Assembly: GCF_036785885.1 (NCBI RefSeq)
Contig: NC_092312.1
Location: 19,982,001-20,046,000, forward strand
Direction: 5' to 3'
Length of the DNA stretch: 64,000 bases
Source: Coffea arabica
Taxonomy: Eukaryota > Streptophyta > Magnoliopsida > Gentianales > Rubiaceae
Part shown: positions 23,055 through 34,455 of the stretch, in pieces
Layout: the number at the start of each line of letters is the position of its first letter
Numbering within the stretch: the first letter of the stretch is position 1
Program-made: the position numbers and the translations under genes
The notes under the pieces: generated by a model
Databases searched by the model: none
What the model was told of the DNA's origin: nothing
The model's input: only the letters and a program-made list of their open reading frames with translations

Positions 23055-24797
23055 TCAGATCCCTTCTTGAGATGAACCAACTACAGAAGCACAACCCTGC
23101 AGATTAACAACACAGGAATGCAATGAAGCATCAGACAACCCGCTACATTCAGCTGAGCAATAAGCCAATCTTGGAGCAGAAGCCTGATTTTCTTTATTAA
23201 AAGCTATGCAGTAAGAAGAGGCATCAGTCTGTAAGCCTTGACTTGAACCTCTTATCCTCTTGTTATACTCTAATAAACACTCTTCAGGCTTTGCATTGGC
23301 ACTCCCTTCTTGCTGTATAATATCACCACTTGACTGCTCTGGGCTGAAATTCCAAGCACTGTCAACAGGTAATTCCATCTTAACTTCATCTTGCAGACAA
23401 CATTGAGATTCAGATACGATTCTAGTATCATCCTTGATGGTACAAGTTCCAAGATCACCAACCTTACCATTTCCTAAGCAATCCTTCCTCTTGAAGATGT
23501 TCCTCGTATAAGTTCTCAGCACCGGTTTAACAACAGCAGATGTAACCGCATCACCAATCTCACCATTTTCTAAGCATTCTCTCCTCTTCAAATTATTCCT
23601 TCTATAAGTCTTTAGTATTGGTTTAACAACACCAACAGACATAGTATCACCAGCCTCACCATTTCTAAAGCATTCATTTCTCTTCAAATTGTTTCGTGAA
23701 TAAGTCTTTAGTACAGGCTTTAAACTACCAGAAGCAAGGACAGAAGCGCCCTCTTTCGACTCTACATAAGCTGAAGTCTCACTAATACTTCTCTCATGAA
23801 CTGCATCTAGCTTAGAATTGGTGCAACCCCCTGCCTTACCACCTTCACAACTACCTGAGTCCATCCAATTTGGTGAAATACCATTCAAACCATTCTTCTT
23901 TAAAATATCTGAGCAGCTCAAATTTACTGAGCATGTGTGCTTTGATATCCTTGGCGAACTATTCATGGCACGGTGCAATCGAAACGCCAATTCTGCATCA
24001 TCCGCCAACCTAGTCACATCACTAACGCCACTACCTTTATGGCTAGCATTTCTCAACAAACCCTCACTTATAGTCTTACCAATGCCATCCTTCTTCACAG
24101 CCAAGTCCAAAGCATTGTTTGCCAACTCCACCGCATTCTTTGCAACCACAGCCTTTCTTAGAGCCTTTTCCTTCGCCTTCACAGCCAAGGCAACCTTCTT
24201 TTCCACAGAACAATGTGCATCCTTAACCGTCTCCTCCAAAGACCTATCAGCATTCTGAGCCCTCCCTGAACTCCCTGAATCACCATTTTCATTCTTCTTC
24301 TTACGAACCCTAACTGAATTTTTCAGCAGTTCTGGCACCCAACAATCAATACACACTGAAAACCCTAAATCCCTAGTGCAATAAGACCAGGGGGTCGAAT
24401 TACCAAATTTACTAACACAGTCCTTGTGAATTAGGCGGTCACAATCACGACAATCAAAGCAATCAGAAGAAGGATTTGCGATGTCTTTGAAACAATAGAG
24501 ACATATTTGGCCAGAAGTTACCTGCTTGATGCATTTCTTGCAGAGAAGAACAATCCTCCAAAAGCTGTCCAGGGGTTGAAGGCGTTGCTTGGGGTTACTA
24601 TAATCGATCCGGAGGCCACAGCCATGGCAGTCAGACAAATTTGGGAGGTCCCGGGTTTTCTTATCATTCTGGGGCAAATGAACTGGGGCAGAATTCGGTA
24701 ATGGAGTATGTTTGGGTTTTTGGGTGGCGAGGAGGCGCTTTTGGGAGGGGGAGTGGGTAGAGGTCAGAGGAGGTGGTGGACGAGCAGAATTTGGCAT
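23055..24797 (-). CDS. Unrecognised Cys-rich zinc-binding-like protein with three internal repeats
   Basis: A single-exon frame of 580 residues. The first true ATG is at 24797 (MPNSARPPPP); the frame opens earlier only through a TTG. I do not recognise a named family. Residues 57-152 hold a dense Cys/His array: C57-x2-C60, C86-x2-C89, C99-x2-C102, C113-x2-C116-x2-C119, H124, C127, C140, C149-x2-C152. This resembles a PHD or extended zinc-finger fold. A Lys/Ala-rich helical segment follows (about 190-240, VALAVKAKEKALRKAVVAKN). Three repeats of about 33 residues lie at 359-440, with core KPxLxTYxRNxxKRxxCxxNGxxGD. The C-terminus is low-complexity and Ser-rich. GTATAAAAG at about 24993-25001 is a plausible TATA box, and a telo-box (AAACCCTAAA) lies in the leader near 24840. 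A chromatin or nuclear role is only a guess from the Cys array. Confidence 0.85.
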   Translation of the reverse strand: MPNSARPPPPLTSTHSPSQKRLLATQKPKHTPLPNSAPVHLPQNDKKTRDLPNLSDCHGCGLRIDYSNPKQRLQPLDSFWRIVLLCKKCIKQVTSGQICLYCFKDIANPSSDCFDCRDCDRLIHKDCVSKFGNSTPWSYCTRDLGFSVCIDCWVPELLKNSVRVRKKKNENGDSGSSGRAQNADRSLEETVKDAHCSVEKKVALAVKAKEKALRKAVVAKNAVELANNALDLAVKKDGIGKTISEGLLRNASHKGSGVSDVTRLADDAELAFRLHRAMNSSPRISKHTCSVNLSCSDILKKNGLNGISPNWMDSGSCEGGKAGGCTNSKLDAVHERSISETSAYVESKEGASVLASGSLKPVLKTYSRNNLKRNECFRNGEAGDTMSVGVVKPILKTYRRNNLKRRECLENGEIGDAVTSAVVKPVLRTYTRNIFKRKDCLGNGKVGDLGTCTIKDDTRIVSESQCCLQDEVKMELPVDSAWNFSPEQSSGDIIQQEGSANAKPEECLLEYNKRIRGSSQGLQTDASSYCIAFNKENQASAPRLAYCSAECSGLSDASLHSCVVNLQGCASVVGSSQEGI

Positions 24798-24990
24798 TTT
24801 GGTACAGTTTTGGCGCCGAATTTGCAAAGAATTTGTTTAGGGTTTGGAGTGGTGCCAGTGGGGGGGGGAAGGCTCGTTTTGGTGGCGTCAAGGGAGTGGT
24901 GTAGTGGCGTTGGCCGCTGGTCGTGGCGTTTTGCGGAGGGGTTTATGAGGGTTTAAGAAATGAAACCGGTGGTTAAATTTGAACCGCGAG

Positions 24991-25002
24991 GACTTTTATA
25001 CC
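24991..25002 (-). promoter_or_regulatory. TATA box of the Cys-rich repeat protein gene
   Basis: The minus strand reads GGTATAAAAGTC about 195-205 bases upstream of the first ATG, giving a leader of about 170 bases that contains a telo-box. Confidence 0.55.
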
Positions 25003-25009
25003 AGTACTT

Positions 25010-28000
25010 TTCATCCGAGATTGATTTTGATAAATCACCTTCATTTCCTTGAACACAACACACTAGTGAGGAGATTCATTCAGATTTTTTTTTTTTTTTT
25101 TTAAAAAGCCACTGCTCTATTGTTCGAATTGCCAGATTCTTTTTTTCAAAACCTTTTGTAATATTTAATGAATACATAACATTGCTCAATCAAAATTTTT
25201 ATTTTACGTAATTTTACTTTACATTTCAAAAAATACTAGAGCCTGTTTTATTTTTAAAATTTATTCAAAAGTATGTAAATAGAAAAGTCCCTTCGGGACA
25301 TCCGATAAAATTGAAACGAAGCTACCTACCTTCAGAAAACCTTCTAAAATCTCTTCCGAAAAATCAAGCAAACCAAACAACCTCGAAAAGAGATTGATGA
25401 TTAAGCGGCTCCTTGTTGCCCTGTAATTTTAGTACTAGGAGGGTATCAATTAATTAAGTTGAGGTCTTGCTATGATATATGAATGCTTGATGATACAAAA
25501 TTCAGGGATGATCTGTCTTTCGTTTATCAATTGGCCGTTCGATTAGTAGAGCCCATTAATTTTATGGATGTCATGTCATGTGGAGTAGAATGGGACATCA
25601 CCAAGAGTCAACTCCGCCCCCTATCAAAATTGCGCTAAGCAATTGGCAGCGACGGGACCCTCCAGGACAGCCGACCTGACGGTGTAGCCTCTAGTCAGAG
25701 CATTCAATCTACCAGAGTTCGACCCCTTTCGTAAAAATGAAGAAAAATCTAACAATTCAAATAAGAGTTGGAGTCTGAAGTGGATCCAGATCTTTTTTTT
25801 TTTTTTTTAATACCAAAAAATAAAAAATTGGCAGCGATGGAGGGAGGAGGGACGCATTCAAATGCCACATTTGTCATTTCCCGACAGTCATATTATGCTG
25901 CATTGGGTTGGCTGCGCTAAGGATTGACTAGAGAGAGGCAGCAGGAAAATGTTGAATAACACTACTTTAATTAAGACTGGGAACCACCAGTTACCATGGC
26001 TTTTGAGGTGTACTGTGGACTAAGGGTTGTAAAGTCAATAGTCGGGTTTCTACCAACTGACAAAAAAAAAAAATTAAGACTGGGAACAAATTGCTCATCT
26101 GATTCTGGCCTGGGGTGCTCCCTACCCTTCTCATGTTGGATTTTTCACGCCTTTATCATATCTCCCCCTCTTCTCTCTCTCTCTTTCTGCCCTTTCAAAA
26201 CCTTCCATAGAATATATTACTATTTCATTAGGAAAATGTTAATCACGCTCTAATATTTTATAAAGATACTCCCACTGGTATTTTTTTCCCATCATATAGT
26301 ATAATAAATGAAAATCATATAATAAAAAATGATAGCACGAATGTCATTATGAAAAGGTGAAGCATAATTAATACTTGCCTTCCATTACTTATTTAAGTGT
26401 ACCATAAACTTATACATTTGTCTTTCAAATCATCATAAACTTATTTAAGTATGATGCTTAGCCTTTCAAATCATCGTGTTATTAAGTTCCAAATGTGATG
26501 ATTGAAGCATGGTAAACTTTTCTCATTAGAAGCACCAAATCAACAAGAAAACATAATCAAGAAATTGTACTTGCTTGGAGAATGGATTTTAGACGCATTT
26601 GCAAACACACAAATTCTTTATACAAGCATTCGTCTTTAACCACAAATAACACACCATGTTGTTTGTTGCTATAACACACCATGTGATGATTGAAGCATTG
26701 TAGACTATTCTCATTAGAAACACCAAATCAACAAGAAAACAAAATCAAGAAATTCTACTTGCTTGGAGAATGGATTTGAGACGCATTTGCAAACATGAGC
26801 AAAACACAAATTCTTTAGACAGGCATTTGTCTTTAACCACAATTAACAAATAACACACCATGTTGTTTGTTACTATTTTTTTTTTATTTTTTAGTGGCCT
26901 CAAATGCGTCAATGGGGAACTCGAAGAAAACTGAATCGCCACCAGATCAAATGATGTGCTTCTACACTTGCTGATAAAATTTTAGAAAGAAATACAAGTC
27001 AAGAAATTTGGTCCCTTAACCTACAGGCTACATCCAATAGGAGTTTTAAAACTCTTCTCGGTGGCTAAGCTAACTGCTCTAGAGATAGTTGGTTTGTCAT
27101 TTGTTACTGTTTGAATACATGAATTCTGTTGAGTCTTTTTGTTGCTTCTGTCTCCACACACGCGCACACAAAGATGTGGTGGTGCGGGAGTCCGTTTCAC
27201 GTTTCTATGCACGCAAGTAATCCAAGGCAAAAACAGATACAGAATTGCAAGAACATCAAAATCCACCATCTCTAATTGTGGTCAAAGAGTTCCGTAAGAA
27301 ATAGTAACGGGATATCAACTGCTATTAAACATTCGCGCTGCACGCAAGGGTACAAGCATGTCTATCATTCTATTCTACCACGTTATATGCCGTTTTTTGT
27401 TTGCATGCATGGGAGGTACGTTTTTGTACGTAAATGATCTTAAACAAATATAGGAATGTCAAATTAACCATTTAGGTCAAGTTTGCACCTTTAAAATAAT
27501 TATATATTTTTTATTTTTTAAGCTCGAACTCGAGTCAATGACATTTTGAGCTCATCAGCTCGAGTTCGAGTTCAATTTTCATAAAATTAATTAGAAATTC
27601 GGTTCGATTAGGTCAAAACTCGACTTAATTCGACTCGTTTGTACTCTAGTCATATGTGCCTTCATTTAACTACTTTAGAAATTTCATGTCAAATGGTTTC
27701 AAAATTACTACTAGATGCTAAGCGTGATAATTTGAATTGTCTTCGTCATAAGTTTTATACCACAAAAAAATTTAATCGAAACTCTTTATATTGCGTGCCG
27801 CATTTGAACCAAAGTACTGCAGGACACTCTCAGTGCATTAGCGTCAGCCTCAGCTTGGGTCTGTCTGATTTGCTACAACTTTGAACTTCCAACCGACATT
27901 AAGAAAATCGTTGAGGAATCTTGTGCATCCCATCCCATAAAAGAAATGCCGTGGAGATAACTAACTAGTACATACTTAAAACAGAAGTGCTTGTGGTAAA

Positions 28001-28089
28001 AATATTATTGTCCTCGTCGTTGCAAAAGAAAAAAAAAGAATCACTACAGCCGCCCACTTATTTTCTTATTTTGAAAAATTTTTTCTACA
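25010..28089. other. Intergenic DNA with a local duplication and TE debris
   Basis: No gene is supported. It contains the direct duplication at 26495-26876 and a hAT-like remnant near 27480-27650 rich in TCGAGTTCGAG motifs. A tRNA-like stretch near 25680-25735 ends AGAGTTCGACCCC and may be the head of an old SINE. Confidence 0.5.
26495..26876. repeat. Tandem direct duplication, about 190-bp units
   Basis: GTGATGATTGAAGCAT through ACACCATGTTGTTTGTT occurs at 26495-26670 and again at 26683-26876. Differences are few, including a short insertion (ATGAGCAAA) in the second copy. Neither copy is coding. Confidence 0.85.
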
Positions 28090-28097
28090 CCCTGAGG

Positions 28098-29011
28098 TAG
28101 GCATGGCCACGGTTCCAGAACCAACGATTTTGGTTCTTCAAAAAGGTAGAACCAGAACCGTACCATATAAGATGGTTCTGGTTCTGGTTCCAGAACCGCC
28201 AGTTCTGGTTCTTCAAAGAAGTAAAACTAGAATCGCATAGTTCTGATTTTGGTTCCTTATGGTTCTGGTTTCCGGTTCCGTATGGTTGTATACAATTTTA
28301 TTTAATTCCTTATCCTTGCCAATTTTAATACGAATATAACAATATATTTAAATTTTCAAATAAATGTAAAAAAATAAATACAAAATAAAGATCATATTTT
28401 AATTTTATTATTATTCTACAAAATAAGAAGTAATAAATATATAATATAAATTTTATGAAAAGTACATTACATTGTCAAATTAAAAAATACATTACACTAT
28501 CAAATAGTTGTCATGTGTTGACTTTCTTGAGTTGGACAATCATCAATGTTGAAGATTCCATTTGAAGAAATATTGCAAAAAATATTTTTTTGCTTGCTTG
28601 ATTTTGAAGATGAGCTACTACCATCAAAACTTGTCATTTGCTAGCAAATAAGCAAAAAAAAATTGTAAGTAATAATTTAATACTTACAAATTATAATGAT
28701 AGATATTAGATGAATAGAAAGAATTAAATAATTAATAAAATATATAGAAAGTCCATATAATTTAAACTTTTTTAAAACCTATTAGACACAACTAATTTTT
28801 TTTTGAATTATCTCACTACTTATATTAATTATTTTTAACAGTTCTGGAACCGGCAGTTCTGGTTCTGGTTCTATTTTTTAGAGAATCAGAACCGAAACCT
28901 TTATCTAAGGTTCTACGACAGTTCTGGTTCTATGGTTTTGGTTCCGATTCTGGTCCAGCTCCGAACGATTCGGTTCCGGTCCGGTTCCAAATGGAACCAT
29001 GGCCATACCTA
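28098..29011. mobile_element. hAT-like element with GGTTCTGG-rich palindromic ends
   Basis: The ends TAGGCATGGCCACGGTTCC and GGAACCATGGCCATACCTA are inverted repeats matching at 17 of 19 positions. The 8-bp flanks are CCCTGAGG (28090-28097) and CCCTAAGG (29012-29019), one mismatch. About 170 bp at each end is made of GGTTCTGGTTC and GAACCAGAACC in both orientations, enough to fold into hairpins. The centre is AT-rich without a transposase. Confidence 0.85.
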
Positions 29012-29019
29012 CCCTAAGG

Positions 29020-31380
29020 TGCTGGTTGGATTGAAGGAGAGGAAATGCCAATGGAAAAGAAAAGGAAGGGAAAGGACATAAAGAGTAAAGCGGCTTCAAT
29101 CCATACCGTTTAGATTATAAGTATCAAATCTGTAAGGAAACGATCCGATTACAGTAAGCTCTCATTCTGTCCTTTCTTTTCCTCTTCAAAAATCAATCTA
29201 AACAAGAAAAATTAAATCCCTCTAATTCATCGCCATTCATTCCCCTCGCTCGCTGGCGTTCCCTCAATCCAAATTATCCCTCAAGATTACATATACTCTC
29301 CCCAATCAAAAATAGTTTGTGACGTACGGTAATCTACGTACACTTAGCATCACAGCGTAGAAAGGAACAATAGATTTACTGGGATATTTTTAGATTTAGT
29401 GCGTCAAAATTGGACACAAAATCTCAATTATATATATGTATATATGTAGCCCATTTTCATGTAAAGCAATTACCACGTGCAGCTTTGTTTGGATATACAG
29501 AGTATTATTCAAATAATTATTTGAAATAATTACTGTAACACTTTTTACTTACGACGGGAGATAAAAATGCGGAGAGAGCAGCTGCATGTAACAGGTGTGT
29601 ATGCAAACTTTCAGAATCAGGAGAGCCGCCTGGTGATTCAGTGGTCAGCCCAGGTAAGGAGGATTTGCTAGTTCCACGGTATTATCTGGCTGGTGAAGTG
29701 ATAGAGTTTGAAATGGTTTAATAATAAATTTCCTTCTTTCCTCCACCACATCGACCGGCCCTTTTGGTTGCCAGCTTTCAACGAATAATTCACAGTAGCT
29801 GGTGGGTTCATATCTAAGCAAACACAGAGTATTGGCTTCCTGCTTTTCTGAGTGCTACTCCAAGCAGAATCGGAATGGTCCATGTCATGAGTTAAATTAA
29901 TCTCGTTGAATTGATATAGTATCTAGCTACAAGGGAAAAAAAAAAAAAAAAAAAAGAATTCTAAGGTCAACTCGATCTCGTCCCCTTAAAACCCCAATCG
30001 CAGACCTATGCAGTAAAAAACTTATTTTCTCTAATGGTTACCAGCATTTATAATTGTTTATCCCCAGTTTTATCAATCCACTCAGACGAAATTAAAGCAA
30101 GGTTCGTTAGGCATCACCGTCGATGCTTAATTAGCTTTAGGGTTTGGAATCAAGAAATTAGTAAATGATAAAATAACTGTGGATGCCACGCCACACTCCT
30201 CCTTATCTAGTAAATTTTAAAAATCAGATAATCCACCAACCAATATTTTATTCCGCTAGTGGAGTATCATTTTTCTGTTCATGTTCATGGCCATGGGGTT
30301 TGTTATGTTATGTGCTGATGATTCCATAACATTAAATTATTAAACCACCTGTCATATTATATACTATGTATACAATTAATGCCAATGGGATTAATAAAAC
30401 TGGGGATTAATGCCTGCCAATGCTTCATAATTTACCTTTTCTTTTCGGGAAAGGAAACTACAGTCATTTTATGTGCTGAAGGGAGGTAAGTTTAATTATT
30501 ATAATTAGGAGTTAGAACAGAGCCTGAGGGGAGGACGTCCTACAATTATTATGGCAAATCACCTCTTGTGCTTCCTACGTCCCATCACTAAATACTGGAT
30601 TCGAGCAAAATTCAATTACCACTGAAACAATAACTTTTTTTTTTTTTTCATGCCAAATATTTGACATGCAACTAAACCTGCAGGAGGGTATGTTTTCATT
30701 TAGGTTTTGGTAATCCTGGTTTGAGGCCGCAACAGGTGGATAACTTTTGATCTGTTACAACTGACTCGAGAAGGGATCAACAGCGAGCGACTCCTTAACC
30801 ACTTACTAATCAACTTGAACTGGAGATCCAGACGAGCTAGGCATTTAACTCGATCCTTAATTAATCCCTAGTGATTTGTGGAATTAAATTTAGCTAGACC
30901 AAATTAAGAATACGTTGCATATATAAAATCCTGTTGTAACCCGAAAGGGAATCGCTTTACCTATCAGAATCTCATCTCGCATGGGACTTTGTTTGAAGCT
31001 AGCCTTCTGCCACTGAAAATCGCCCACTCAATTTGTTTGTTGTATTTAAAAGCTATAGCAGCTTGTTTTGTCTTTGGTATATCTTCGTTTTTGGCATATT
31101 TTCTGGTGACTGGTGAGCCATGGTACGTATATGATTTTTTGGGACGAGGACCATATATTGAGGGCCGATTTTTTATACTATCATAAATACACTATTATTG
31201 AGGACCAAAGGAACATGTACCCCTTTGGGCATATATTTTGAGCATGCATCATCACACAAGATGGTTCGAGATCAAAAAACAAAGATACATGCATGCTTAA
31301 TTATGCTAATGGCCAAACTGATGCATGGTATTCAAAAGCAAGACAAAGCCTAGCAGCATCCATCTGAATATATATAATGA
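29020..31380. other. Intergenic DNA
   Basis: No gene is supported. A copy of the small dispersed repeat (ATTTGAAATAATTACTGTAACA) is at about 29515-29545. Other open frames are short and featureless. Confidence 0.5.
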
Positions 31381-32070
31381 TTACACTCCAGTTTTGGCAA
31401 TTAACTTTGTTACACCAAAGGTGATTCCCATGGCCATCCATCCTCCAACTAACACCCTCAATGAAGACTTCACTAAAGGTGCCTTCCCCAGGAAGGCACC
31501 CAGCCATCCGAACCCTAAGAGTGCGAGGCTTGAAGCAGCTACCACCAATCCAAGCCGCAACTGATGGCCCTTCACAAAAGCAGCAGCCAGCAAAGGCACC
31601 ACTGCCCCCATGGCAAAAGCAAAGGCAGATGCAGCCGCCGCCTGCAGGGGGCTCGGCAAATCCTCTTTCTTGGCATCGTACTCGTTTCTATCAATAGCGT
31701 TGGCAATTTTTTCTCTCTTCATTTGAGCCAGCTCTATGTCGCACTGCGAGTACACGGAGACAAATTCCCCGAGGGCCATGCTACATGCACCGGCCACCAA
31801 CCCGGCTATTCCGGTGAGGATCATGGTCCTGACATCGGGCCGGACGGCTCCGACCCCCATCATCAAAGATGCGGTTGACAGTAACCCGTCATTTGCACCT
31901 AGAACAGCAGCTCTAAGCCACTGAGCCCTCTTAGAATAATCGACAACCGGAACAAGATCAAGATCTGGAGTAGAAGCAACTTGTGCTTCCAGATCATTAA
32001 TATTACTCTCGTTTTGCGGGGTTTGAGATGGGGTTGCCGATTGTTGAATCTCAAAGGAGGACGGATTCAT
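31381..32070 (-). CDS. Vacuolar iron transporter-like protein (VTL, nodulin-21 type), second copy
   Basis: A single-exon gene of 229 residues, starting at the ATG of MNPSSFEIQQ; codons further upstream in frame include no ATG. After a variable acidic N-terminus (1-43) the VIT core begins: YSKRAQWLRAAVLGANDGLL, SLMMGVGAV, LTGIAGLVAGACSMALGEF and VYSQCDIELAQMKRE. A short charged loop follows, then AFAFAMGAVVPLLAAAF, LALLGFGWLGAFLGKA and GGWMAMGITFGVTKLIAK. As in the gene at 18351-19001, the long metal-binding loop of VIT1 is missing. Five membrane segments are expected, and iron transport across the tonoplast is the likely role. TATAAATA at 32243-32250 sits about 17 bases upstream of the motif shared with the other VTL gene. 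The two genes have the same strand but are 12 kb apart, with another gene between them. Confidence 0.94.
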   Translation of the reverse strand: MNPSSFEIQQSATPSQTPQNESNINDLEAQVASTPDLDLVPVVDYSKRAQWLRAAVLGANDGLLSTASLMMGVGAVRPDVRTMILTGIAGLVAGACSMALGEFVSVYSQCDIELAQMKREKIANAIDRNEYDAKKEDLPSPLQAAAASAFAFAMGAVVPLLAAAFVKGHQLRLGLVVAASSLALLGFGWLGAFLGKAPLVKSSLRVLVGGWMAMGITFGVTKLIAKTGV

Positions 32071-32211
32071 CGTCTTACTACAAGAAGAAAGTGGGCTGTC
32101 CAAAATGATGGATGGATTCTGGTGGTGGCGTGTGGCTACCACAAGAAAGAAGAGAAAGGGAGATGATTCTTAGGGTTGAAATGTGGGAATGGATATGAGG
32201 GAGTGTGGAGG

Positions 32212-32226
32212 GCACACGCCCAGGGG
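32212..32226 (-). promoter_or_regulatory. IDRS-like shared motif near the VTL start site
   Basis: AGTGTGGAGGGCACA on the plus strand, identical over 15 bases to 19174-19188. It lies 17-40 bases downstream of the TATA box, so it overlaps the probable transcription start. Confidence 0.5.
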
Positions 32227-32241
32227 ACTGAGTATTTATAG

Positions 32242-32251
32242 AGGAGAATCC
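32242..32251 (-). promoter_or_regulatory. TATA box of second VTL gene
   Basis: The minus strand reads CTATAAATAC, about 175 bases upstream of the start codon. Confidence 0.7.
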
Positions 32252-33590
32252 GAAAATCTACCACTAGACACATATCTAATGGCCATCCCATCTGGAGGAA
32301 TTTTAGGCTGGTGGGGGCTTCTTCCAAGGAATCTGATGCGTTCACACCTGGATTAACGAATTGGAGAATCCTCCGAGAATTTCTTTTGCCTTATTTACTG
32401 TTACCCTTACGAGTCCAGGTTGCAAATGGTAGCTACGCCTAAGTTCCCATTTCCTTCCCCTCGGGGCTGGCCTTAAGTACGACGTAATTTGGGCCCATGC
32501 GCTTTTGTTTCCTTTACTTAATGCACTTCTCCCTATTCCAAGACTAACCACTTTTTCATTTTCTCCCTCTTCCTCTTCCCTTTCTTCTTGCTAGCTCAGA
32601 GGATTTTTTTTTTTTTTAATACTTTGTCGGTCAAAAAGTCCTCATTATTAAACTATGAAGTATAAATACAAGGGCAAATACATATAAACTGTTCATACAG
32701 TAGCTTTAGTGAACAACGTGGAGAAGCTATCATTCCACCTACGTAGTTTGTTGAAAAAAAGGTTTGTGTTAGCTAAATTTTGCAAAATCATGACTTCATC
32801 TCTTTCAATAGGCAAAATGAACAACGCCAGAAGGAATTAATTATATGAAGACCTGATATCATGACTACAGTAACATCAGTCGTACCTATATCCGTGCAGT
32901 ATTTGATTTTGTCAATCACATTTTTTGCACTCTAAAAGGATCAAAATTGACGTCCAGCTAGCGGTCCTCCAATGCCTTTACAAGCGCAGTTCTGATACCA
33001 AAAGCTTCTTGCATTGCTCCTAATGGAGTAAGGAATAGACGGCGGTGTTGTGAATTGTGATTGGATTCGCCTGATGGTCTTTAACAGAAACACCAAGTCC
33101 ATATTTAGGTTTTAAATAATATCCAACTACTATTAGCTAGCTACCTATGGCACTCAAGAAGGTTTAGGTTTTCGGGAAAATATTGGGACCTTTAGCTTGT
33201 TCCCTCTTTTTTTTCTTGGAATTGAGAACTGATTTACGAGGAGGTTTAGGATGGGACAACTGTTTAGGTTCTAAATAACATCCAAGTACTATTTAGCCGC
33301 CTATGGCACTCAAGAAGATTTAGGAAAATCTATATCTATGTAAATTGTAGAAGTGGTTTTTTCCAACTAGTTTGTTGGAAAAAAAAAAAAAAAACTAGTC
33401 AAATCGTAATGCTTTCAACTCTCTATTTTTAAAAACAAAAGTTTTTGAAAATTTTTTAATTATTAAATATTCTTTCATACCTTTTGAATTTAAAATATAA
33501 GAGTTGGCTTCACTAATATTGGGATTTTGTTTGAATTTTTTATTTCTTGGAAGATAAATAAAGATGAAACATCAATAGTTATACCAAAAG

Positions 33591-34224
33591 TAGGGGTGTC
33601 AATCCGACTTTTTGAATTGGATCTTTGTAAGCCCAAACTCAAGTTATATGGGTTTTTGGGTTTTGAGCTTTTGGATTTTGGACTCATACTAAAAAGGGAC
33701 AAGTTCACGTCACACTATTACATGAGTTTTGAGTTCAAATCGAGTTTCACCCAAACTTATAATTAAATACATAATTATATTTAATATATATTTTTATAAT
33801 GGTGAATTAATACAAATTTACATATAAATTATTAACATTTATGTACTATTATTCAAGGCACACACTAATATGTATGCAACTAATAGAAAAATATTTGTGA
33901 AATGTTTTGAGTATATTTATTGAACTCATTTTCAAGAAAATTGGTTTTATATTTCAAAAATACATATGCAAAAAATTCACCAAAATAAGAGTTATAAAAA
34001 GTAGTTATTTGGTAGTTATTCATAACCATAATTGGTAGTTGCTAATAAAATTAAGATTTGCTAAATAAGTTGAAAAATAGAATATGAAAAAAATACATAT
34101 TACTTAGTAAAAAATCATATTAGTAGTCTCATCACCAAGGGTAATTTAAGAAGTATATAAAGTGACAGATTTTTGTTTATTCCAAACCCCCTCAGATTTT
34201 TGTTTATTCCAAACCCCCTCCTCT

Positions 34225-34267
<43 letters not shown>

Positions 34268-34447
34268 TACTCATATATGGATCAAATTTTAATCGGGCAT
34301 TAGCCTAGTATAACCCAATCACGGCTCACATTTAGTTCAGACCTAATATTTAGGCCTAAACTCTATCTAAACCAATTAAAGTTTAGACTCGTAAGCATTG
34401 TCTGGACCAAACAGGTCGAATCTAGCCTAATCCTATTGACAGTCCTA
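33591..34447. mobile_element. hAT-like element, 857 bp
   Basis: It starts TAGGGGTGTCAATCCGAC and ends GTCAGGATTAGG-type inverted sequence, written on the plus strand as CCTATTGACAGTCCTA. The flanks ACCAAAAG (33583-33590) and ACTAAAAG (34448-34455) are 8 bp with one mismatch. The interior is AT-rich and holds a (TA)n run (about 34226-34262) preceded by a 28-bp tandem duplication (CAGATTTTTGTTTATTCC onward). A relative is at 59108-59568. Confidence 0.8.
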
Positions 34448-34455
34448 ACTAAAAG

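Noticed and set aside
24798-24827. Longer N-terminus for the Cys-rich protein
   Set aside because: The frame opens with TTG, not ATG; the first true ATG is at 24797.
25680-25735. Possible tRNA gene or SINE head ending AGAGTTCGACCCC
   Set aside because: A B-box-like string is present, but I could not fold a cloverleaf or find a tail or target duplication.
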